Assembly (NCBI GenBank): GCA_015689775.1
Contig: WVSR01000002.1
Location: forward strand, 186,001 to 250,000
DNA length: 64,000 nt
DNA from: Rhodobacterales bacterium LSUCC0387
GTDB taxonomy: Bacteria > Pseudomonadota > Alphaproteobacteria > Rhodobacterales > Rhodobacteraceae
Direction: 5' to 3'
A model generated the notes under the pieces. It saw only the letters and a list, made by a program, of their open reading frames with translations, made no database searches and had not been told where the DNA came from. Below are positions 26,112 to 34,669 of the stretch, piece by piece. The position numbers and the translations under genes are program-made. The first letter of the stretch is position 1. The number at the start of each line of letters is the position of its first letter.

Positions 26112-26573
26112 ATGAAACGAGCATTAATTCTTGGTGCGGTGGCTGCAGGCGTTGCGGCTGTTGGTTATTTTGTCATGGGCATCACTCAGCCCGCGCAAGC
26201 AGTGACCTTACAGGCCGAAAATCCGATGGTCGTCTTGCAAGGCAGCCAAATTTATCAGAATAACTGTGCGTCTTGTCACGGTGCCAATCTGGAGGGTCAA
26301 CCCAACTGGCGCCAACGAGATGCAGAAGGGCGTGTGCCCGCGCCTCCGCATAACGAAGATGGCCACACATGGCATCACGATAGTCTTACGCTATATGGTT
26401 TAACCAAATACGGCGTCGCAGCTCTTATTAATGACCCAAGCTACCAGTCAAACATGCCCGCTTATGAGGACATTTTGACGGATGAAGAGATCATCGCGGT
26501 GCTGAGTTACATCAAATCTACTTGGCCAGAACACATTAAGGCCATGCATGACGAAATGGAGCGACAACGATGA
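26112..26573 (+). CDS. Periplasmic mono-heme cytochrome c
   Basis: A 153-residue protein with an N-terminal signal/anchor (residues 5-28) and a single heme-binding motif CASCH near residue 53; the distal Met ligand is probably in YQSNMPAYED. The C-terminal helix DEEIIAVLSYIKSTW is typical of class I cytochromes. It overlaps copC by 4 bases, so it is cotranscribed with copCD. A role as electron carrier in periplasmic copper handling is inferred from this arrangement. Confidence 0.88.
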   Translation: MKRALILGAVAAGVAAVGYFVMGITQPAQAVTLQAENPMVVLQGSQIYQNNCASCHGANLEGQPNWRQRDAEGRVPAPPHNEDGHTWHHDSLTLYGLTKYGVAALINDPSYQSNMPAYEDILTDEEIIAVLSYIKSTWPEHIKAMHDEMERQR

Positions 26574-26914
26574 AACAGGTCTTTTTTGCATCCCTTGTGG
26601 TTCTGGGAAGTTACGCTGCTGCATTCGCGCATTCTGAATCCGAAAAGACGACACCCGCTGATGCCTCGCGTGTCACTGCGGTTGAGCAAATTGAAATACG
26701 ATTTGACGACCCGATGCGCGTGACGGCCGTTTCACTTGTGGGTCCGAATGGCGATACCGCCCTTGAGCGTCAGACAGGCCTAGATCCCACGACTGAATTT
26801 GTCGCCACCCCTGAAGACGCGCTTAAGCCTGGCACTTATGAGGTCGAATGGAGAGGGCTGTCTAGTGATGGTCATCCTATGGAGGGTAGCTTTTCTTTTG
26901 AGGTGGTTGAGTGA
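26570..26914 (+). CDS. copC: Periplasmic copper-binding protein CopC
   Basis: A 114-residue beta-barrel copper chaperone. The signal peptide ends AAAFA, leaving His as the mature N-terminus (HSESEK), the expected first Cu(II) ligand. The C-terminal signature WRGLSSDGHPMEGSFSF supplies the second His. Between them is IEIRFDDPM and a VxLxxPxG-type strand. It is preceded by the cytochrome c gene and followed by copD, the common CopC-CopD pair. It lacks the Met-rich loop of the Cu(I)-binding subtype, so it is likely a Cu(II)-only form. Confidence 0.88.
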   Translation: MKQVFFASLVVLGSYAAAFAHSESEKTTPADASRVTAVEQIEIRFDDPMRVTAVSLVGPNGDTALERQTGLDPTTEFVATPEDALKPGTYEVEWRGLSSDGHPMEGSFSFEVVE

Positions 26915-27777
26915 TGCCTGACGGCATCATTGCGATCGCAATTGCGCTCAAGGCTGTCAATTACGCAATGAGCCTTTTGTGTTTGGGAGGGCCGCTATTT
27001 TTAACGGCTTTCCCTAATGCCGATAGCAAGATCAGGAAAGTGGCCAAGGATGTCGCTATTCTATGCGCGGTAGCCCTTCCAGTTCTTGTTGCCTTACGGA
27101 TCGGTGTCCGTTCGGCCCGTATTTCTGGGACCGGACTTGAGGGGATGCTTGACCCAATCATGCTTCAGATTGTTTGGGAAAGTCCTTTGGGAAGCTTTGC
27201 GATGCTTCAGGTTATTGGGTGCGGCATCATTCTGGCCTCAATTGCCTTGCGACACTCATGGCTTTTAATGGGTTTGATTGGGGCAACAATTATTGCATCG
27301 TCATTCGCAACAATAGGTCACTCTCTGGGAGAACCTCGCTATCTCCTTGCGCCGCTCATCGTTGTCCATATCTTGGCAGGGGCATTTTGGGTGGCAAGTT
27401 TAGCACCCTTATATCGCGCTTCTCATGAGGCCAATGGAGTTGTGGTCCTGCATCGATTTGGCGTTCTGGCAGGTCTGACTGTGCCAGTGCTGGTTATAGT
27501 CGGACTGGCATTTGCGTGGTGCATGCTAGGGTCATTGTCGCCTTTATTCACGACAGACTATGGCGTGACACTCTTTGCCAAACTTGTCTTGGTTGCAGGG
27601 CTTTTAAGTTTAGCAGCGCTCAACAAGTTCAGATTAGTCCCAGCAATGGTTCAGTCGGCGCAAGGTGCGGGCAAGAAGCTTCGGCGATCCATCGCTTTTG
27701 AAGCTATTACCATCGGGGCCATTCTCATTGTGACCGCTGTGCTAACCGGCGTCACAACGCCCCCGGTGAACTTGTAG
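26911..27777 (+). CDS. copD: Copper resistance/uptake membrane protein CopD
   Basis: A 288-residue inner-membrane protein with about eight helices of the CopD family. Landmarks are LCLGGPLFLTAFP near residue 23, the conserved HSLGEPR, VVHILAGAFWVASLAPL and a C-terminal LTGVTTPPVN. The start is either GTG 26911 or ATG 26914; both overlap the copC stop. CopD is thought to work with CopC in moving copper across the inner membrane. A hairpin 15 bases after the stop probably ends the transcript. Confidence 0.88.
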   Translation: MMPDGIIAIAIALKAVNYAMSLLCLGGPLFLTAFPNADSKIRKVAKDVAILCAVALPVLVALRIGVRSARISGTGLEGMLDPIMLQIVWESPLGSFAMLQVIGCGIILASIALRHSWLLMGLIGATIIASSFATIGHSLGEPRYLLAPLIVVHILAGAFWVASLAPLYRASHEANGVVVLHRFGVLAGLTVPVLVIVGLAFAWCMLGSLSPLFTTDYGVTLFAKLVLVAGLLSLAALNKFRLVPAMVQSAQGAGKKLRRSIAFEAITIGAILIVTAVLTGVTTPPVNL

Positions 27778-27791
27778 GCCGCTTTCGGTTC

Positions 27792-27820
27792 GCGCCAGTT
27801 CATGGCGCATCGTTTTGGTT
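27792..27820 (+). terminator. Probable terminator after copD
   Basis: Stem GCGCCA / TGGCGC with a 5-base loop (GTTCA), followed by ATCGTTTTGGTT. The T-run is short but the position, 15 bases after the copD stop, fits. Confidence 0.55.
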
Positions 27821-27905
27821 ATTTGGTATACTAAAGTATATGAAAGTATTCATTTTGCTAAATTAAAACAATGCAATACATTCTCGATATGGGGAGGTAT
27901 TTCGC

Positions 27906-28112
27906 ATGTTTTCTAATGATGAAGCAACTTTGGTTTTGCAGTTTTGTAGTCAGCTAACATCTGGAAAAGAAATGGATCCAGAGGCGTTTGGTATAAACAA
28001 GCAGTGGCTTGAGCGACAGGGTAATCAGATCAGTGTGACCGAAACCGGGCGGGCACTTTATGCGTCTTTGAAAGATCAATCTTTTACGCGTTCTGCATTG
28101 AACGGTTTCTAG
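27906..28112 (+). CDS. Small orphan protein, winged-helix-like C-terminus
   Basis: A 68-residue frame starting at an ATG with GGGGAGG 8 bases upstream. The segment INKQWLERQGNQISVTETGRALYASL resembles the wing and last helix of small winged-helix proteins, given here as LERQGNQISVTETGRALY. There is no N-terminal recognition helix of clear type, so DNA binding is speculative. It stands alone between copD and the acyl-CoA ligase gene. Confidence 0.5.
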   Translation: MFSNDEATLVLQFCSQLTSGKEMDPEAFGINKQWLERQGNQISVTETGRALYASLKDQSFTRSALNGF

Positions 28113-28245
28113 CGTGGTTCTTTAACCTTAGGATCAATGATGGTGCCATAACCCAGATCCAATGGCTCTATCCTAAGGCTTCGTCTTCAGAGCTTTTGAC
28201 GATCGTTGCGGCTTGGGCATAAGTATCAAGCAAAGGAAGATTAGT

Positions 28246-29757
28246 ATGAAAACGTTATTGGATCTGATATCAGCTCATCCCGGAGCCTCGCGGGCAATTG
28301 GTGCGCCAGGCCGTGAATGGATGACATACGACGGTCTCAGAAAATTATCAAAAGATGTGAATAGTTCGCTGAGAAAAGCGGGTATCGGATCATTTGATCG
28401 TGTGGCAATTGTGCTTCCTAATGGCCCAGAGATGGCAGCTGCGTTTGTGACTATTGCTCAATCTGCTACTACCGCTCCTTTGAACCCTGCTTATCGCGAG
28501 GAAGAATTTGCGTTTTATCTCGAAGATTTAAAAGCGCGCGCGCTTGTGGTTGAAGCTGGATATGATGGTCCCGCGCGTGCCGTGGCAGAACGTTTCAACA
28601 TGATGGTTTTTGAGTTAACATCTTTAGAACCTGCAGGTAATTTTACCCTCTCAACGAACGTGACGGGCGAAGCTACGGCGGCTGTGCCAGGCGCTAATGA
28701 CATTGCTCTTATACTTCATACCTCCGGCACCACATCACGGCCTAAAATTGTGCCGTTACTTCAATCAAATGTTGTTGCATCTGCTCAGAACATTAAAAAG
28801 TCTTTGGCTCTCACCGAAGGCGACTGCTGTCTAAATGTTATGCCGCTGTTTCACATTCACGGCTTAGTTGCTGCTGTTAGCGCGTCTCTCGCCGCTGGCT
28901 CCTCAATCAGCTGCGCGCCAGGCTTCGATGCGTTAAAGTTTTATGGCTGGCTCGAGGAGGTCGATCCGTCTTGGTACACGGCGGTGCCGACGATGCACCA
29001 AGCAATTCTTGCACGAGCGCCCCGTAACCAGGCGGTTATTGAGAAGTCTCGTCTACGTTTCTTGCGTTCTTCGTCATCATCGCTGCCAGGTCCAGTAATG
29101 GTGCAGCTTGCAGAAACGTTTGGTGCGCCAGTTGTAGAGGCTTACGGGATGACCGAGGCTGCTCACCAAATGTGCTGTAACCCGATCGAACCAGGTAGAC
29201 AGAAACCAGGCGCTGTAGGATTGCCAGCAGGGCCAGAAGTACGCATTGCACACGAAACAGAAAATCGTTTGATTAATGGTCTCGGTGAAGTCGCCATCTC
29301 GGGGCCAAATGTAACGCCTGGTTACGAAGCAAACCCGGAAGCCAATGAAAAGAACTTTTTTGAAGCAGACGGAAAACGTTGGTTCCGTACAGGTGATCAG
29401 GGCATGTTCGATGAAGACGGTTATCTGAGCCTCACTGGCCGCCTGAAGGAAATCATAAACCGAGGTGGCGAAAAAATAAGTCCGTTGGAAGTGGACGGCA
29501 TATTGTCGGATCATCCCAGTGTCGCCCAATGCGTAACGTTTGCTATCCCTCACGACAAGTTGGGGGAAGAGGTCGGCGCAGCTGTCGTATTGAAGGAAGG
29601 GCAAGTTGCCACAGATGCTCAGCTCCGTGAGTTTTTAGCTGCGCGCTTGGCAGCGTTTAAGGTCCCGCGGACAGTTCTTATCTTGGATGAAATCCCAAAA
29701 GGTGCCACCGGGAAACTTCAGCGTATTGGGTTGGCTGAAAAACTGGGTCTTGCATAG
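28246..29757 (+). CDS. AMP-forming acyl-CoA synthetase, oxalate-CoA ligase type
   Basis: ANL-superfamily adenylate-forming enzyme of 503 residues. The P-loop-like LILHTSGTTSRPKIVP is near residue 155-170, the acceptor motif VVEAYGMTEAAHQM near 300, GDQGMFDEDGYL near 385, the hinge GRLKEIINRGGEKISP and the catalytic Lys in PKGATGKLQRIG. RFLRSSSSSLP and YGMTEAAHQM are features I associate with the AAE3/Pcs60 oxalate-CoA ligase group. The ATG at 28246 follows AAGGAAG. It is followed 10 bases later by a ketopantoate-reductase-like gene. Confidence 0.78.
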   Translation: MKTLLDLISAHPGASRAIGAPGREWMTYDGLRKLSKDVNSSLRKAGIGSFDRVAIVLPNGPEMAAAFVTIAQSATTAPLNPAYREEEFAFYLEDLKARALVVEAGYDGPARAVAERFNMMVFELTSLEPAGNFTLSTNVTGEATAAVPGANDIALILHTSGTTSRPKIVPLLQSNVVASAQNIKKSLALTEGDCCLNVMPLFHIHGLVAAVSASLAAGSSISCAPGFDALKFYGWLEEVDPSWYTAVPTMHQAILARAPRNQAVIEKSRLRFLRSSSSSLPGPVMVQLAETFGAPVVEAYGMTEAAHQMCCNPIEPGRQKPGAVGLPAGPEVRIAHETENRLINGLGEVAISGPNVTPGYEANPEANEKNFFEADGKRWFRTGDQGMFDEDGYLSLTGRLKEIINRGGEKISPLEVDGILSDHPSVAQCVTFAIPHDKLGEEVGAAVVLKEGQVATDAQLREFLAARLAAFKVPRTVLILDEIPKGATGKLQRIGLAEKLGLA

Positions 29758-29767
29758 AGGTATTTCT

Positions 29768-30745
29768 TTGAAAATTTGTATTTTTGGTGCGGGCGCAATT
29801 GGCGGCTATATGGCGGTAAAGTTAGCTCGAGTTGGAGCTAACGTTAGCCTTGTCGCGCGCGGTCCACATTTAAAGGCCATGCAACAGAACGGGCTAACTC
29901 TGATCGAGGAGAGCGGTCAAACAACGGTAGAGGTCAATGCGTCTGAAAACCCCGAGGCGCTGGGGGTCCAAGATTATGTGGTCGTCACGCTTAAAGCACA
30001 TTCTGTGCCTCCAGTCGTATCCAAGATGGTCCCACTTATTGGGGATGGAACTACGGTTGTATCAGGCGTCAATGGAGTGCCGTGGTGGTACTTTCACAAG
30101 ATTGGTGGGCCTCTAGAAGGTACGCGTCTTGCGTCCGTGGATCCCGGAGATGCCCAATGGAATGCGTTTGGGCCAGATAGCGTGTTGGGGTGCGTTGTTT
30201 ACCCTGCTGCTGAAGTTGTTGAGCCAGGTGTGATTAAACACATCGAGGGTAACCGATTTTCCTTGGGCGAACCTGACGGGTCCAAGTCAGAGCGCGCCAT
30301 GGCATTATCGGCCGCTTTGTCCGAAGCGGGGTTAAAGGCTCCGGTACGCCCGAAGTTGCGAGACGAGATTTGGGTTAAGCTTTGGGGTAATCTGTCATTC
30401 AACCCAATTTCAGCGCTCACACATGCTACTTTGGATGTATTATGCACGGACGCAGGGACTAGAGAGGTTGCCCGAAACATGATGCTCGAGGCGCAACAAA
30501 TCGCTGAGGCGCTTGGTGTAAAGTTTCCAATTGATGTCGATCGTCGTATTGATGGCGGAGCCGCAGTAGGCGTACACAGAACCTCCATGTTGCAAGACTT
30601 AGATCTGGGACGTCCCATGGAAATAGATGCCTTAGTTTCATCGGTGCAAGAACTAGGAAAGGTTACCGGTATACCCACCCCAACCATCGATACGGTGCTG
30701 GCTCTGATCCGACTAAGAGCCCGCAGTGCTGGGCTTTACAACTGA
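29768..30745 (+). CDS. Ketopantoate reductase family (PanE/ApbA) protein
   Basis: A 325-residue NADP-dependent reductase with N-terminal GAGAIGGYMAVKLA nucleotide site at residues 7-20, the catalytic Lys in VKLWGNLSFNPISALT and a helical C-terminal domain with GRPMEIDAL. The start is a TTG at 29768 (AGAGGTATTTC before TTG AAA ATT), 10 bases after the acyl-CoA ligase stop; ATG starts upstream lie inside that gene. These proteins reduce 2-oxo acids, and many are not true PanE. Operon placement with an oxalate-type CoA ligase suggests a catabolic role. Confidence 0.82.
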   Translation: MKICIFGAGAIGGYMAVKLARVGANVSLVARGPHLKAMQQNGLTLIEESGQTTVEVNASENPEALGVQDYVVVTLKAHSVPPVVSKMVPLIGDGTTVVSGVNGVPWWYFHKIGGPLEGTRLASVDPGDAQWNAFGPDSVLGCVVYPAAEVVEPGVIKHIEGNRFSLGEPDGSKSERAMALSAALSEAGLKAPVRPKLRDEIWVKLWGNLSFNPISALTHATLDVLCTDAGTREVARNMMLEAQQIAEALGVKFPIDVDRRIDGGAAVGVHRTSMLQDLDLGRPMEIDALVSSVQELGKVTGIPTPTIDTVLALIRLRARSAGLYN

Positions 30746-30869
30746 CCTTTCAGTCGGGCGCAGATTTTCTTTTAATTTCGATTGTTGGATGTTCAACAAG
30801 CAGGTAAATGCGGTGGGAATTCGTTTTCGTGCCGACAATTTCATTCATTCTTATAATAGGCGGTCTGCT

Positions 30870-32033
30870 ATGCCCTTTGAGAGCAAATTATTTTCACCCG
30901 TGACTGTGCGCGGCCTCACATTGCGCAATCGTATCGTGCTCTCGCCGCTGTGTATGTACTCCGCAAAGAATGGCTTGGCCTCTGATTTTCACGCGTCCCA
31001 CTTGTCTGCGTTTGCGCGTGGCGGGGTGGGATTGGTGTTTACCGAGGCGACCGCGGTCGAGCCGTGCGGACGGATCACGCCCAAATGTTTGGGAATTTGG
31101 AACGATACGCAGTTGGAGGCGTTCAAACCCATCACACGGTTCATCACTGAGATGGGCGCGGTGCCTGCGATCCAGTTGGCCCATGCAGGGCGCAAGGCCA
31201 GTAGTGCCCCCCCATGGGGGGGCGGTAAGCCTGTAGCGACCGATGATGCGTCATGGGGCGAGGGGGGGTGGCAAACGGTTGCGCCCTCTGGGCTGCCTTT
31301 GGCTGATGGGTGGCCAAGCCCCAAAGTGTTGAGTGTGGATGAGATCGCGGGGCTGATCGCGGCTTTTTCCGATGCTGCCAAGCGCGCGCTTGCCGCAGGG
31401 TTCAAGGTGATCGAAATTCACGGCGCGCATGGGTATTTGATCCATAGCTTTTTGTCGCCCGCCACCAATCAACGCAATGATTCCTATGGTGGGGATCTAG
31501 GGGGACGGATGCGATTTGCCTTGGAGGTCAGCCGCGCGGTGCGCGCAGTTTGGCCTGAGGATCTTCCCCTCTTTTTCCGAATTTCTGCGGTAGATGCTGG
31601 GGGATGGTCGCTTGAGGATTCCGTCACGCTTGCCAAGGCGCTTAAGGCGATTGGGGTCGATGTGATCGATTGCTCATCGGGTGGGATTGCGGGCGCGCCC
31701 GCCTTCCGCGCCAGTGATGATGGGCGGCCTTTGCCTGCAGGCGGTCAGCGGCCTCTGGGATTTCAGGTGCCTTATGCCGAGGCGATGGAGCGCGAAGCAG
31801 GTATTGCTGCCATGGCGGTTGGACGGATCGTGGACGGGCAGCAGGCAGAGGATATCCTGCAAGAGGAACGCGCCAGTTTCATCGCCTTGGGGCGGGAATT
31901 GATGCATGATCCTTTTTGGCCCCTTCACGCCGCTGAAGCGCTCGGCGAAGTGGATGCGTTTTCGCTATGGCCCGAGCAATATCGGTGGGCCATTGTGCGC
32001 CGTGCTGAGCTTGGGCAATATCAGGCGGGCTAA
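30870..32033 (+). CDS. NADH:flavin oxidoreductase, Old Yellow Enzyme (YqjM-like) family
   Basis: A 387-residue FMN TIM-barrel ene-reductase. Near residue 25 is SPLCMYSA with the Cys typical of the YqjM subclass; the substrate-binding His pair equivalent lies in EIHGAHGYLIHSFLSP, and NQRNDSYGGDLGGR is the family signature. MPFESKLFSP at 30870 is the proper start; a longer frame reaches back into the previous gene. From here on the sequence is noticeably richer in G and C than the 20 kb to the left. Substrates are likely activated alkenes. Confidence 0.9.
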   Translation: MPFESKLFSPVTVRGLTLRNRIVLSPLCMYSAKNGLASDFHASHLSAFARGGVGLVFTEATAVEPCGRITPKCLGIWNDTQLEAFKPITRFITEMGAVPAIQLAHAGRKASSAPPWGGGKPVATDDASWGEGGWQTVAPSGLPLADGWPSPKVLSVDEIAGLIAAFSDAAKRALAAGFKVIEIHGAHGYLIHSFLSPATNQRNDSYGGDLGGRMRFALEVSRAVRAVWPEDLPLFFRISAVDAGGWSLEDSVTLAKALKAIGVDVIDCSSGGIAGAPAFRASDDGRPLPAGGQRPLGFQVPYAEAMEREAGIAAMAVGRIVDGQQAEDILQEERASFIALGRELMHDPFWPLHAAEALGEVDAFSLWPEQYRWAIVRRAELGQYQAG

Positions 32034-32034
32034 C

Positions 32035-32931
32035 TTAAGCTCTGCTGTCAAAAAGGCCAGAAGCCAAAATTACCCCTGTGGCTACCAAAATTACACCGGT
32101 CAATTTGATCAGTGTAACAGTCTCGCCCAGAAACAGCGCACCCCCGATCAAGGCGAGAACGGGGGTTAACGCGCCAAAGGCAGCGGTTTGCGCCGCCCCC
32201 AATTGGCGCACGGCGATAGAGTAGAGAACCAATGCCAATACTGCGATCAAAACACCCTGAAGTACAGCCATGACTAGAAAATCGTGCAGACTTACTTCCG
32301 CAAAACTGACATTCCCTGAGAGGGCCAGAAATGGCGCCACGGTGAGGGTTCCCCAGAAGAGCCCAATCACCAAACCATGCAGAGGCGTGAACCCGCTTTG
32401 TTTGAAATAGACTGCATAAATCGCCCACAGGAACGAGCCAGATAAAAATAGGATATGTCCTCGCCAAGCGCCATCTACGCTGCTATGTATGACTTGCCAA
32501 AGTCCCACCATTAAAGCGCCGATAAAGATCACAATTAGGCCGATATAACGTGGCCTCGAAGGACGCTCTCCCGCCATAAACACCATAACGATAGCCGTCC
32601 AAAACGGTAGCATTCCTGGTGCTAAGACCCCCGCATCGGAGGCTGGCGCAAAGAACAACCCCATTGAGATTATGTAGGGGAAAAGCGCACTAGCCCCAAG
32701 CCCTAGCATGATTGCGCCTGTCACGCTTTGCCCGTACGGTACCACACCTAATTTCAGCATAAGTGGGATCGTGATCAAAAATCCTGTGCCAAGGCGTAGA
32801 AGCAAAACCTCCTCTACTGTAAAATTCGTGCTGACGGCAAACCGCGTGCCGACCAGAAACACGGCCCATATCGTGACCGTCGCCAAAGCGGCGAAAAGAC
32901 CTTTGAGAGGAAGGGTCATGGGGCGTGTCAT
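32035..32931 (-). CDS. EamA-family (DMT) membrane transporter
   Basis: A 298-residue protein with ten hydrophobic segments arranged as two EamA repeats (residues ~10-140 and ~155-290). It is a drug/metabolite-type exporter or importer; the substrate cannot be read. It ends 1 base from the stop of the convergent OYE gene, so the two transcripts must overlap. A second ATG at 32919 is an alternative start. Confidence 0.85.
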   Translation of the reverse strand: MTRPMTLPLKGLFAALATVTIWAVFLVGTRFAVSTNFTVEEVLLLRLGTGFLITIPLMLKLGVVPYGQSVTGAIMLGLGASALFPYIISMGLFFAPASDAGVLAPGMLPFWTAIVMVFMAGERPSRPRYIGLIVIFIGALMVGLWQVIHSSVDGAWRGHILFLSGSFLWAIYAVYFKQSGFTPLHGLVIGLFWGTLTVAPFLALSGNVSFAEVSLHDFLVMAVLQGVLIAVLALVLYSIAVRQLGAAQTAAFGALTPVLALIGGALFLGETVTLIKLTGVILVATGVILASGLFDSRA

Positions 32932-33288
32932 CCATTATTGCGAAGAGTTTGCGCATGAAGGCTGCGCGCATTTGACCATCGCGCGGATTGTGGCCCAAAT
33001 GCAAGGGGCGGGTTGCATAGCGGCTATGCGCCAATCACCGCTTGACTTCTTTCTTCAGATGCACGAGGTGCAAGACCTGCACCCGCGTCATCGCGTGAGA
33101 GAGTTGTGCCCGACAAAAGGGCCGAGCGGGGCATCACCACTCAGTATCCCAACACGCAGGGTTCCTGATACAGCGATAGGGTGGCGGGAAGGCCAATGTC
33201 GTTGTGAACCCGAAACGGCTGCCCGTATTTTGGCGGCCAAGTGGCTCTGCGCGCGCTTTGCATAGGGCCTTGTGAAAAGGATATCTCT
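32932..33288. other. Intergenic region upstream of the helicase gene
   Basis: About 357 bases with no convincing gene; open frames here lack ribosome-binding sites and continue into antisense of flanking genes. A short dyad GCATAG CGG CTATGC stands at 33015-33029 and a TTGACT at about 33042 could be a -35 element for the helicase, whose mRNA would then have a long leader. Confidence 0.4.
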
Positions 33289-34572
33289 TTGTTTGATTTC
33301 GATATGCTGGGACTTGAGCCCACATTGAAAGCGGCTTTGAAGGCCGCAAACCTGTCTGAACCCACCCCGATCCAGAACCAAGCCATTCCTTTGGCCCTGG
33401 AAGGGCATGACATTATGGGTCTGGCGCAAACAGGCACAGGTAAGACGCTGGCCTTCGGTTTGCCATTGATTAACCGTCTGTTGGGCAAGCAGGGTAAGCC
33501 TGAGCCAAAAACTGTCAAGGCTCTGGTGCTTGCGCCGACGCGTGAATTGGTGAACCAAATCGCAGATAGCCTCAAGCCTCTGACGGCAGGGTCCAAATTG
33601 CGGGTTCATTCTGTGGTGGGGGGGCAATCTATCCCCAAGCAGATCAACCTTCTTGCGCGCGGCACTGATATTTTGGTGGCAACACCGGGTCGCTTGATTG
33701 ACTTGCTCAATCGTCGCGCGGTTGATCTCAGCCAAACGCGCCATCTGGTTTTGGACGAGGCCGATCAAATGCTTGATCTGGGCTTTATCCATGCGCTGCG
33801 CCAAATCGCGTCGCATTTGGCAACCCCGCGTCAAACGATGCTGTTCTCGGCCACCATGCCCAAGCAGATGGAAGAATTGTCGAGCGCCTATTTGAACAAT
33901 CCGCGCCGTGTTCAAGTTGCCCCTCCGGGAAAAGTGGCAGATAAGATCACGCAATCGTTGCATTTTGTTTCTAAGAGCGACAAACCCACAAAGCTACGCG
34001 AGATCCTGAGCCGTGATTTGGACGCACTGACGCTTGTTTTTGCGCGCACAAAACACGGTGCGGAAAAGCTTATGAAAGGCTTGGTTGAGGATGGCTACAA
34101 GGCCGCATCGATCCACGGCAACAAAAGCCAAGGTCAGCGCGATCGTGCCATCAAACAATTCCGCGCGGGTGAGATCACTGTGTTGGTCGCAACAGATGTT
34201 GCGGCCCGTGGCATCGATATCCCGGGTGTGGCTTATGTGGTCAACTATGACTTGCCAGATGTGCCTGAGAATTACGTCCATCGTATTGGCCGCACGGCCC
34301 GCGCAGGGCGTGAGGGAGAGGCAATTGCCTTTTGCGCCGCTGATGAAATGGATTTGCTGCGCCAAGTGCAAAAGCTAATGAAACTCGAAATCCCCGTGGC
34401 CAGCGGCAGCGCGCCTGACTACGCCGAGCAAGGTGGTGGTCGTCCCCATCGCGGTGGTCCTCGCCGCGGCTTTAAGCCAAAGGCCAATGCAGGGCATGGC
34501 GCGGCGGATGGAAAACCGCGTCATCGCCGCCGCGGCAAGCCCGCTCACGGGCCACGCCAAAAGGCAGCATAA
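33289..34572 (+). CDS. DEAD-box RNA helicase (RhlE-like)
   Basis: A 427-residue ATP-dependent RNA helicase. Motifs in order are the Q motif PTPIQNQAIP, Walker A AQTGTGKT, PTRELVNQI, DEAD in VLDEADQMLDLG, SATMP, and HRIGRTARAGREGE. The C-terminal ~60 residues are a basic Gly/Arg/His-rich tail (GGRPHRGGPRRG), common in RhlE proteins for RNA binding and cold adaptation. The start is TTG at 33289 (LFDFDMLGL), with AAGGA 7 bases upstream; the family normally begins MFDFDMLGL. Confidence 0.92.
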   Translation: MFDFDMLGLEPTLKAALKAANLSEPTPIQNQAIPLALEGHDIMGLAQTGTGKTLAFGLPLINRLLGKQGKPEPKTVKALVLAPTRELVNQIADSLKPLTAGSKLRVHSVVGGQSIPKQINLLARGTDILVATPGRLIDLLNRRAVDLSQTRHLVLDEADQMLDLGFIHALRQIASHLATPRQTMLFSATMPKQMEELSSAYLNNPRRVQVAPPGKVADKITQSLHFVSKSDKPTKLREILSRDLDALTLVFARTKHGAEKLMKGLVEDGYKAASIHGNKSQGQRDRAIKQFRAGEITVLVATDVAARGIDIPGVAYVVNYDLPDVPENYVHRIGRTARAGREGEAIAFCAADEMDLLRQVQKLMKLEIPVASGSAPDYAEQGGGRPHRGGPRRGFKPKANAGHGAADGKPRHRRRGKPAHGPRQKAA

Positions 34573-34580
34573 TCTTCCGG

Positions 34581-34610
34581 AAAAGGGGGCCATGCGCCCC
34601 CTTTTTCTTT
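34581..34610 (+). terminator. Rho-independent terminator after helicase gene
   Basis: Ten-base-pair stem AAAAGGGGGC / GCCCCCTTTT with a 5-base loop (CATGC), followed by further T residues (TCTTT). It lies 8 bases after the helicase stop. Confidence 0.85.
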
Positions 34611-34669
34611 GCACCCCCGCCCTTCGGGGTTTAGCAAAAGTACCAAAGTGTTTCGTGGGAGGGGACAAG

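Noticed and set aside
33015-33029. Dyad GCATAG CGG CTATGC upstream of the helicase as a terminator or operator
   Set aside because: The stem is short, has no T-run, and there is no gene immediately before it; as an operator there is no second copy to support it.
33088-33963. Long antisense frame of 291 codons opposite the DEAD-box helicase
   Set aside because: The helicase frame carries all expected motifs; the antisense frame has no domain and a His/Arg/Gln-rich shadow composition.
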